This document shows positions 43,501 through 52,882 of a DNA stretch of 64,000 nucleotides, in pieces; the first letter of the stretch is position 1; each line of letters opens with the position of its first letter. The notes below the pieces were generated by a model. That model ran no database searches. It was not told the DNA's origin and worked only from the letters and a program-made list of their open reading frames with translations. Both the position numbers and the translations under genes were made by a program. This DNA is from Struthidea cinerea (taxonomy: Eukaryota > Chordata > Aves > Passeriformes > Corcoracidae): positions 54,278 through 118,277 of the forward strand of contig VZTI01003932.1 of the NCBI GenBank assembly GCA_013397865.1. Reading direction: 5' to 3'.

Positions 43501-45304
43501 AGGAATTTGCTCGGGATAATTTCCATGCGTGCTTCTGTTTCCCACCAAAGAAAATTTGCAAACAAAATTACTTTTTTCACATCAGCATTTTTTCGCCTAA
43601 ATGTGCTGTTCACGGGTGAGACTGTATTTAATAAATTAGCTTGTTTCTGGCTAATTTATAAATTGAATTAGCAATTTATAAATTGATTTTTACCATCATG
43701 TAGATGAAGAGTTGGGGTCCGGGCATGTGCCAAGAGTTAGGCAATTTATTCCATGAAGATTCCCACTCTGCTTTTTTGGGATCAATGCAAGATTTCTCCA
43801 AGGGCACTAAAATCTCCTGAGAGTATGAGGAAGAGTTTCACTTCTGTCATTGAAGGAGTAAATGAACACAACCAAATGGCCGAAGGTGATGACGAAAGGT
43901 GTCTTAAGGAAAATCTTCTAAGAATAAACCAAAGGATTGCCCAAGAGACAAAGAGGTCATGGGATGAAATGGGATTAATTCATAGCACATTTGTAAGCTT
44001 ATTATTTCCTTATTTCTGTAGGTAAAATGAAACTCTGATTATTCAACTTCCATCCATATGGAAATTCCTCAAAACCTGACACTTTGGGTGCTAAAACTGT
44101 AGTCAGAACTTGATGTCAGATGGGGTTACAGACCCATCAGATATCAAGTACTGCTCATATAAAATGAAATTAAAATACCCAGGGGTTTCTACGGGTTGTA
44201 GAATATCAACCCAAGGGGTAACTCCACTCCTCCAGCTTCCGAGAGGTGAACAACTGCTCAAGCTACGAATCCAACCAATCCATCCAAGCTCTGTATTCCC
44301 AGCTTCAGGAATCTCCTACACCATCTGCACCTGATCATTGCAAGGACATTTCACAGTCGAAATGGTGATTGGCAGTGGGAAACATTGATGTGAAAGAATT
44401 TAACCAAATCTGTTCCAAATGGGCAACTGCTCGCTGGTGTCAAAACTCCATCTCGTGCCTTCCTCTAGAACCGGGACCAGGATTCATCCAGATGATTCAA
44501 TTTAAAAAGAAAAAAAAAAAAATGCAGGAAAAAAACTCTGCAATCTCTCCTTTTTTTTTTTTTTTTTCCCTGAAGAAACACAGAATAGCCACAATTCCAA
44601 CAGAAAGGCAAAATGAATATGCATGGCCTTAATTTAACGTCTCATTCAATATGTCCCTCTGTCCTTTTTCCTTTCAGACTTCCCAGGAGCTTTTCAAATG
44701 TAAGAGGCAGAGGAGACCAAAACAAAACGTGAGCAGATACCACTTGAAAAAATACAATAGGTAGAGACATCATTCCTGCTGAAGGTGACAAAGAGACTTT
44801 GGAAAAATATCCTTTCCATGCTCCTGCCAGCCCTGTTGGGAGACTCTACTGTGATGCCCGGCACTGGTTTTAGGATAAACCTTCATTGTGTCTGAACAGG
44901 TGTGACTGATCTGCAGCTATTCCAATCCATTGCTCGCACACTTGGGATAAAGGAAGGCAGGATCACTCCTCAGCTGAACAGGATAAAACCTCATTGGGAT
45001 GAGAGTGGTCTCACCCACCAGATTCTCTGGGATGTAGATTGTTAGTTCTTTTCTTTTGGAGCCAGCAATGCTTCTGTCATCAGCGTAACCTCCCTGGCCT
45101 TTTGCCTCCTTCCTGATTGTCCCATTTGTCCCTGTCACCAGCTTCAGCAGGACCTCTGAGGAGACTTAAGCAAGAAAATTTCAAGGGTAAAAAGGAGAGA
45201 CATTGAAAGGGAAAGCAAATTCTCTCTCTTACGATAGGGTTTAAAATAAATTAATTTAGTGTTGGATACTGACATTTTCTCAGTTTCACCTCAATCAACC
45301 ATTG
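43501..45304. other. Unique sequence with AT palindromes
   Basis: Repeat-free. Two identical perfect 12-bp palindromes AATTTATAAATT lie at 43653-43664 and 43673-43684. An A-run (about 44506-44521) and a T-run (about 44552-44567) lie about 30 bases apart. A plus-strand open frame at 43753-44025 (90 codons) has no recognised motif. Confidence 0.45.
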
Positions 45305-45410
45305 TTCAAAAACCGAGTGGACATGGTGGTATTCAGTCCAAAGTGGGAATTGATAACCTTGGAGGTCTTTTTCATCCTTAACGATCTTATTGTTCTACTG
45401 AATCCTAATT
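45305..45410 (+). mobile_element. Old CR1 LINE fragment
   Basis: Diverged plus-strand CR1 tail: TTCAAAAACCGAGTGGACAT, TTGATAACCTTGGAGGTCTT and TTTCATCCTTAACGATCTTA correspond to the classic TTCAAAAA...GTTGGA...GGTCTTTTCCAACCTTAATGATTCTA arrangement with many substitutions. It is probably among the oldest copies here. Confidence 0.7.
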
Positions 45411-46269
45411 TCAGTGCGAGTGCAATTTATATTTCTTGCTCCCTTTTTTTTTTTGGTCACTGTCATTGTTTTATTCAGAAAAGTGCAAAAGGAGGGTTGG
45501 GCTTTCTTGCCCCTCCTATGTTGTTCCAGGTGAATGTCCTGCTGCTCCTGAAAAATGTGGTTGAGCTCTCTCCCATGCCTGGGAAGGGCAGGAGGAGCTG
45601 CTTGTGCTGGAGCCATGGAAAACCAACAACTGCGTGCACAGGGTGTCTGGTTCAGGCAAAAAACTACTGTTTTATGGCAAAATAAGAACAGAAACCTGAA
45701 TGTAACTGAGTGAAATTCATGCTGTTTGAAATTGTGAAATGCCTTCATTTAGATACAAGGTTTTTTTCTTTTTTTTTTTTCCCTGTTGATTTATGGCAAT
45801 ATTTTCTCTTAATTATCCTCTGTTTTCTAGTTAAAGAGAAATAGACTAAGAATGAGCACTCATTCTGAAAAAGAAAAAAATCTCCCTGAGCAGAATTGAT
45901 TTAAAGCCACATCAGCACTGTTAAAGCTCCTAAGAGCCGCTTCAGAGCACAGGCAGCTTCTTAGGGACATTGGGCCAGTTTGGAGAGAAAGGGAAAATTC
46001 CACCTCTGTCTGAAACCAGGGAAAATTCAGCTGGGGTGAGTCCAGAGTCATGCAATGATGATCAAATTCCCTTGCTTTTCTTCTGAGGGAAAAAACATGT
46101 AGAATATCCCAAATAGCGGATATATTTAAATATCTCTCTGATGATTTTAAACAAGCATGGACCAGGAATGAAAGGTCTGGTGGTGTCCCGGAGCAGGAAA
46201 TGGATGTCACGACCCTGTTGAGGTTCCAAGCACCCCGGTACTTGCCCTCAGCCCCTGATTTTGTCTTTT
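45411..46269. other. Unique sequence, T-runs
   Basis: Non-repetitive, with T-runs near 45445-45455 and 45761-45780. No gene recognised. Confidence 0.5.
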
Positions 46270-46647
46270 ATGAGGACAGGCTGAGGGAGCTGGGGCTGCT
46301 CAGCCTCGAGAGGAGCCCCAGCTGAGAGGGGCCCTCAGCCCTGGCTGTCCCTGGCTGCAGGGAGGGCTCCGGGCAGGGCCCGGGCTCTGCTCCGGGGGCC
46401 CAGCAATGGCACCAGAGCAGCGGGCAGGGCCTGAGCCCAGCGATTGCCCTGCACAGGAGGCAGAACTTCTGCCCTGGGCAGTGCCCAGCCCTGCACAGAT
46501 TGTCCAGAGAGGCTCTGGGCTCTCCTCCCTGGGGCTGTTGCAGAGCTGTGTGCACACAGTGCTGTGCCCTGTGCTCTGGGATGGCCCTGCTGGAGCAGGG
46601 AGGTGCCACCAGGTGCCCGCTGTGCTCCCTGCAGCCTGAGCCAGTCT
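46270..46647 (+). mobile_element. CR1-like fragment (third subtype)
   Basis: Plus-strand copy of the subtype at 4226 and 24583. It starts GGACAGGCTGAGGGAGCTGG and CTGCTCAGCCTCGAGAGGAG, continues TTGTCCAGAGAGGCTCTGGG and CTGTGTGCACACAGTGCTGT, and ends CTCCCTGCAGCCTGAGCCAG. It is very close to 24583-24850 over the shared ~270 bp. Confidence 0.85.
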
Positions 46648-48381
46648 GTGACAAACACACCCAAAGCAGCACCCAGAGCAAAGCAGGGCTCTGGGGCTGA
46701 GGATTAAATCAGGTGATGCTGCCCAAAAGCACAGCTGAAGCTGGAGGTGGGCGGACACCAACAGTCCTTGTTTGGATAATTTGAGATACTCCCGATGCTT
46801 TATCCCTGCAGAGGACTTCTCCGGGTGCCCAGACAATTTCAAACACAGGGATTTTGCTCTCACCTGTAAATTGCGGTGCAGGAAGACACAAGTTCATTTT
46901 GCTCCAATTAAAGTTGGAGAACTGATGGTGGGGACTGAAGCTTTCCCCTGTTCCCATTAAGTTCGCTTGGATATTCCAGGTTTTTTATTCCTATTTTTAA
47001 TGAGCTCCTATAATGAGCTAAAACAAATGGCAATGCTTGCCAGAAGCTTCTCAGTGTACTTGCTAATGAGGGAATGAAAATAGATTTGGGATTGTTTGTA
47101 GAAGTCTTTGGATTAAATGTGTTTATTTTTGAGTGACTTACCTCCCTGTCTGAAAATTAACAGTACATTCACAAAGCTCTGCCTCTTTTGCTAGTGGCCT
47201 AAGGAGCCCAAATGGTTTCCTGCTGCTGTGCGATTTTATTGCTAGACTATTGATTTTACCAAGTTTTCTGCATAACCATATGGTCAAGAAATTTGAAGGT
47301 GAGAGGCCATAAAATGGAGCAAACACATCTGAGGTTTCGGGTTTTGTTCTTCACAGTTATCATCCCCACCTTACATAATTTAAAATAATTATTTTTATGA
47401 GCAGGTAGGAATGATAAATCATAGCAAATACTCACATCTACTAGCAGAGAGCTTCTCTCCTCCCCAAACAGTGCTTTCACAAGGTCACATCCCGAGCAGG
47501 AGTGTCCGGAAGGGACCAGGCAGGGGAAGCAAAGCCTGAGAGCTCCCAGTGCCCTCAGCGGCAGCACCTCTGCTGAGAACGTGCCACCCCTGCACCTGCA
47601 TTTGTGGCTCTGCACAAACTGGAGTTTTTGGGTGAGACCTGTCTTTTCATATTGACTCCTTTGGTTAAAATGGAAACCTCTGGTCACAGGAATGCTGGAG
47701 AGAACTTCAGCACAGCGTTTGGATCACTCCCAAGGGAGCAAACCATAAGCAAATGGTTGCTTTAAAGAATCCAGCTCCTCTTCGTTTGTATTCAATTCCA
47801 TGGTCATTTTTCAGTGGCAGAGACAGGAAAATTAGGGTTATCTCAGCTGCTGGGCTGGCTGCTGGTAGAGCAGGCTTTAATTCTGTCTGGGTTTAGCTGA
47901 AGCCTCTCTGCCTGGGCCAGGGAGCCACTGGCTCACCCCTGAGCAGGAGATTTGGTCTTTGAGATGATGCACCTGAGCACTCATTTTTCCTCATGGGAAG
48001 ATCCAGCCTCTCACTGTGGTTGGGAGAATTTCCCAAGCAGTTGGACTTGGCTGCGATCTGGTCGGAGAGCGCTCAGGGGTGACTGAGAATCTGGAATAAA
48101 GGCTGCATGGAAAGAGAGGAACAACCTCCAGCCCAATGGGAGCATGATCCAGCCAGGCTGGGGGGTGCTGTGTGACGTGCTCTGTGTGGGGGAGTAGAAG
48201 TACCACTGGCAGGGCTTTCCTCCCGAAACCAGGAGTGCCCTCCTTTGTGGTGTGGGCTGGCACTCAGCAGGTGGGTGTGCATGTGGATGTGAGCACCTTC
48301 TGTGACTGATGAAGTCAGAACAATATTTCTGATCTCCCCAGGGCCCATCTGGTTTTATTTTGTTGCTGTCAGTTCTTGAAT
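46648..48381. other. Unique sequence, nothing recognised
   Basis: 1.7 kb without recognised repeats. No supported gene. Confidence 0.5.
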
Positions 48382-48460
48382 CGTGATATCACAGAACGCT
48401 TAAGGTTGGAAAAGACCTCCAGAATCATCCAGTCCAACCTTGGACTGATTCCACCCTGCC
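48382..48460 (-). mobile_element. CR1 LINE fragment, very short
   Basis: Reverse-strand classic CR1 end: GATATCACAGAACGCTTAAG, GGTTGGAAAAGACCTCCAGA, ATCATCCAGTCCAACCTTGG. About 80 bp. Confidence 0.85.
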
Positions 48461-48885
48461 CATGATCCATTCTTACTGTTCTTTCTTGCTTGCACCCGCC
48501 TTTTGTTTTCACTTTGGACTTTTCCTCTTTTTTTTTGTTTTTACCATTACCTTCTCCTTTCTGGAGAAGGAAGAGTGCCGTCACCAAAAGCGGATTTCTC
48601 CCAGGAGAAAGATTCCTCCAGACTCTGCGAACCCCCTCCGAAATGTGTCCCCACATTACTGTGACATACAGAGAAGTACGTAACAGGTGATAGCAAAATG
48701 ATTTTGTTTGGTTTAGCTCTGAGCACGAATAGCATAGTCCCAGCTTTTCATTCCTACAGGCTCTGGGACACTGCAGCAGCTCTGCCGGAGTGCGAGGAAG
48801 GCTCAGAAGTCCATGTGAGTGTTTCCCTTCACAGACGTGCATAACGAGAGCAGCCATTAGCTCTCCATCCCCCTTTTTAAATCCG

Positions 48886-49269
48886 AGCGAACTGATACAA
48901 CCGGGAACTCTGACGGGAAAGAGATGAAACGGTGGCAGGGGGGGGAGGAGAAAAAATAAACTAAAATATCACAAACAAGGTTAAAAAACGCGGCAGGTAA
49001 GAGTGGATTGTCAGTGCCTGACTCCTCGGGAGCAGTGGCAATTTATAACGCGGTGACTCAGCCGCGAGTGTGGCAGAAGGAGAAGGCAGCGCGGACTCGC
49101 TGCTTTGATGTCTCTGCCTGTGCGGAGGGGCTGGGTGCAGCAGGGACCAGTGACTCGCTGGGGCAGCTCCCAGCTCCCCTCCCCGGCAGCTCCGGACCGC
49201 GGGGCCTCTCCGTATACTAACACCCTGGCATCACCTCTAACCCACACGTTTTTCAAGCCTTAGTTCGCC
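48886..49269. promoter_or_regulatory. CpG-rich candidate regulatory region
   Basis: A local CpG cluster: I count 17 CpG dinucleotides in 48989-49212, with more on both sides, in a window that is otherwise CpG-poor outside repeats. It contains the AP-1/MARE-type core TGACTCAG (49054-49061), flanked by perfect arms CGCGG (49049-49053) and CCGCG (49062-49066). A strong splice-donor-like CAG|GTAAGA is at 48994-49002. No coding exon is recognised. It may be a promoter, an enhancer or an untranslated first exon; function is inferred. Confidence 0.4.
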
Positions 49270-49299
49270 GCCTTCCCAGCTCCTGGTGGTTTACGGTGC

Positions 49300-49760
49300 C
49301 TTTGCAGATCTAATCTACATTCCAGAGGTAAACAGGGCATTTAACGAAGGTGTGGAGAGCTCTGCCTGCGGTAATTGCAGAGCCAATTTCGGAACTGCAC
49401 GAGGTTTACAGAGCCGGGAGAAGTTACAAGAGCACGGCTGAAATGAGGTGATCATAAGCACGGGTGCTGTATTGATTAATGCTCTCATGTGCAAGATAAG
49501 GCAAAGGATCCTGTACCTGCTGTAAAGCTTTTATCTGCTGTGCCTAATTGGAGTTTTACCCTGGATTTTACATATTCCATCAGTAATGAGTTAATTGTAT
49601 ATGCCAAATGGATAATGAAGTTATTAGCAGTGTGCCTGAAAGCCACAGAGGAATTATCCAGGAGGCTGCTTTCTGCTCCGGGTCCTGGCTGGTTTGATAT
49701 TAAATTGATATTAATTTGAGCGCTGATGTTGCACTGTCGTATATTGTGTAAACAGTCAGC
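49300..49760. other. Candidate conserved non-coding element
   Basis: Unique sequence rich in transcription-factor-like words and free of repeats: GGTAATTGCAG, GTATTGATTAATG, CCTAATTGGAG, GAGTTAATTGTATATG, GATATTAAATTGATATTAATTT. The mix of intact TAATT and ATTGATTAA motifs without microsatellite character resembles vertebrate developmental enhancers. There is no alignment evidence here. Confidence 0.35.
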
Positions 49761-51264
49761 TTTGCTCAGCTGTATTTTCCCTTTTCCTTGGTTTATTGTG
49801 GATTTCCATGGAGGAAGGGGAAGTCTTTGCTCATGTTTGCCCATGAGCACCGTGGCAGTGGGAGGGCCAGCTGCACATTTTAGTTTAGGTGCAAGGTTTC
49901 TGCTGGGGGAAAAAAAAAAATGTAAATCCCAAGGGAAGAGCTCTGCTGTAAAGCCTGTCAGTGCAATCTGCCAGAGAGCCTGGGATTTGGGCTTGGAAAA
50001 ATCCCATTGCCGTAATCCATTAATCCATGGAATTACCTGGAAGCTTTTCAATATGAGGAAGTCATTAGATGAGATCCCAATTTGTTTTTTTTTTTTTTTT
50101 AATTTGCATTTAACGATTTACGGCTCTTTCTGGTGCTTGATTTTCTTTTATCCACTGCCCTCTACAGGTCTCGTGGATGGAGTTAGACTGAGGGAGATGA
50201 GGTTGCAGCAGTGGCTGGCTCTGGCTTTAAAAGAGCTGCAGGGATGCTCCCAGAGCTGTTTTCCACGCTCTCTGGGAAGGGAAAAAATATATTTATAGTG
50301 GGAGAAGTTCAGGCTTTAATACAGTGATGGGAAATTCCAGCTTTTATGGGTACAAAAGCGGGATATTACATTCCTTCCTGGAAGCCTCCGTGCTTTATTC
50401 CAGGTGATAAGAGCTATGGCACGACGTAATCAGTGCATCAAATGTTTGGCTGTTTACCCCTTCTCAGTGTATTCCTGCTAAAAACCGTTTTCAGGGAGAG
50501 ATCATCCTTGTGGATGAACTGAGAAACGCTACTGAACCTAAAAGTCTTGCTCTGAGTAAAAGGAGGGGTGAATTCCAGGCTCCTTGTGGTTCCCATCTCC
50601 TCACTGGGCTCTGGGGGCCTCTCCCTCTCCTGGACACCGGGAACAACTGGTTTTCCATGGGTTTTCCTTACGCTTAATGAACAGCAAGTGAAACTGCAGC
50701 ACATCCCCTCACAGGGACATTTGGGAATCGCTCTCCTCTATCTTGGCTGCTGCTTTCCTGAAGTGATTTGCATCTTAATAGCTTTGATGCTGCTATCAAA
50801 GAATTTTGGGGGAAGGACAAAAAGGCAACGGCATGGAATGATTATGTGAACCTCCCCTCCCGGAGAAACTCGGCTGAAAATAGAAACATTGGCTTCAAAA
50901 CCTGCCAAGGCTTCAGTTCAGGCTTTGCTGGTGCTTGGCATCGCTCTGAGAAAGGATTACAAATTCAGATTTAGCTCTTTGGTGGGCACCACTCGGCAGA
51001 GCTGCTGCAATCCCACGGCTTGGCCAGTCAGGGCAAAGGCAACATGTTGGTGTTGAGTTAGGAAAACTATCCCAGGCTTCTCCAAGCACCCTCCTGTGCG
51101 GTGGTTTTAAGACATTGTGGTTTCTCTTTGAAGTTAAATCAAAGTTGGCTGGAGCACGGGGGCTTCCCCTGAGCCAACATCCAAGCGAGGAGCCCGCTGT
51201 GGGAATTTCTGGACGGACTAAAGCGTGGTGTAGGTTGGAGCAGTTCCTGCTGGGGATCCCACAT
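49761..51264. other. Unique sequence with homopolymer runs
   Basis: Non-repetitive, with an A-run near 49910-49920 and a T-run near 50085-50100. Ends with CACAT (51260-51264), the target-site copy of LTR-A copy 6. Confidence 0.5.
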
Positions 51265-51653
51265 TGTTGGGGTGCACTGGGTGCTGGAAGAGAGAGAGAC
51301 CCTGAGGATCAGAGAGAGGGGCTCTGTCCTGGGCCCGGAGGTGACCCTGGGAGTGCATCCAGGTCACCGGGGACGGACTGAGAGAGGATTGTGTGTTTAT
51401 GGACAGACTGGGCCTGTGAGAAGTGTTCATTGCAGTTTGGGGCCTTATAGGGCATTGTTTGCCTGTTACCATCCTAGGTAAAATCTGTGCAATGCCCCAG
51501 GTGATTGGGGGACACTGTGGGGAACATCTTTCCTGTTTATAGGATGTGATATCCTGTTGGGTGCTGGGATTTAGGGAATTCTGACTGCACAATAAAGGTC
51601 TTTACCACTCTCCACCTGATGAGCAAAGTCCTTGCCCATGCACCATTACTGCA
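51265..51653 (+). mobile_element. Solo LTR, LTR-A copy 6
   Basis: A 389-bp plus-strand LTR-A, TGTTGGGGTG to CATTACTGCA, with an intact AATAAA at 51591-51596. CACAT lies directly before it (51260-51264) and recurs at 51657-51661, three bases (AAA) past the usual TGCA end. One of two plus-strand copies with an intact polyadenylation signal. Confidence 0.94.
51591..51596 (+). promoter_or_regulatory. LTR-A polyadenylation signal
   Basis: AATAAA at LTR position 327 of 389. It is intact in copies 1, 6 and 7 and mutated to AATGAA in copies 2 to 5. A weak TATA-like TTTATAGG lies about 55 bp upstream. Confidence 0.6.
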
Positions 51654-51661
51654 AAACACAT

Positions 51662-52639
51662 CTCCCCAACGTGTACAATCACGCAGACTCTCTGCAGCCT
51701 GGTGCCTGAAGTGGCTGCTGGAACAGCCACACCATTCCTGGATTTCATGGTTTTATCCTCCAGGAGTGTGGTTCCCATGCTCCCAGAGCTCCCTGCAGTG
51801 CAGAGCTGAAGGACAGAAGTGACCTGAACTGGAGCACTCCCCCTCATCAGTATCTCCATCCTCACCAGGAGAATAGGATCAATCCCAGATCTCTGGTGCA
51901 GTAATTATGTAGTCTCAGTAGATTTATTTATTTTATATGATCCTCGTCTCCGTGATTTGTCTCTCCCATGCACACCCATTAATTTATTTTCCCTGTTCAA
52001 GATACAGTTACAGATAATTTTAAAGGCTCTGTGGTCAGAGCTTTGGTTGAATTGTATCTCAGCACTGGGCCTGTCCTCCCCAAAGTGGATCTGTTCCTGA
52101 ATCATCCTCCCTAAAGGACTTTCCCTGAAGTTCCTGCAGCTGTGCAGTGGCACAAGAAAAGGCACAGAGGTAACCAGAGCTGGCTCTGCTCACCACAGCA
52201 CCCAGAACTTGTCAGCTGGGTTTGAAACTTAGCTGGGAATGATGGAGGGGGAAAAGGAATTTCCATTGATCTGCAGCTTTGCATTCTTCTTAATTTTCCA
52301 GTTGATTGGGGATTTGGGACGTCCCAGGAGAACGTGTCTGGTTTCAAAATCTTGAAGCACAAACAAGCCACTGCAAGTTGTCACTTACAGCAAAATGTTC
52401 TGTTATGGTGAGGTCTGTGGGATTTAAACAGAAAGGAGGGTGGAAACATTGGCCACTTTGCAGGAGTTGTGAGGACAGAAATGAAGGTAGGAAAAGGGTA
52501 AAATACCCAGGGAGAATGAATCCAAATAACCACAGGTGCCAGTAGGATGGAAAAGGCCACGTGGGTACATTTAGGATGCAAGCAGGTACACAAAATAGAG
52601 GTCTGTGCTCATGAGTCACAGACCCTCTGGGAGAGCGGG
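51662..52639. other. Unique sequence, nothing recognised
   Basis: Non-repetitive sequence. No supported gene. Confidence 0.5.
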
Positions 52640-52882
52640 AAAAGAATTTTCCTTCCTTGGACATCAGGAGGAATTCCACCCTCCATGGAAAGGGTGCTCA
52701 GGCCTTGGCAGGGGCTGCCCAGGGAGGTTTGGAGTGCCCATGGCTGGAGGTGTCCAAGGAAGGGCTGGAGGTGGCACTCAGTGCTCTGGGCTGGGGACAA
52801 GGTGGGCATCGGGCACAGCTTGGACTTGGTGATCCTGGAGGGCTTTTCCAACCTGAAGGATTCTATAATTCCATTACTCTTT
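52640..52882 (+). mobile_element. CR1 LINE fragment, 3' end
   Basis: Plus-strand copy of the subfamily at 2610: CATGGAAAGGGTGCTCAGGC, GGAAGGGCTGGAGGTGGCAC, ending GGCTTTTCCAACCTGAAGGA and ATTCTATAATTCC, an intact CR1 terminus. Confidence 0.93.
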
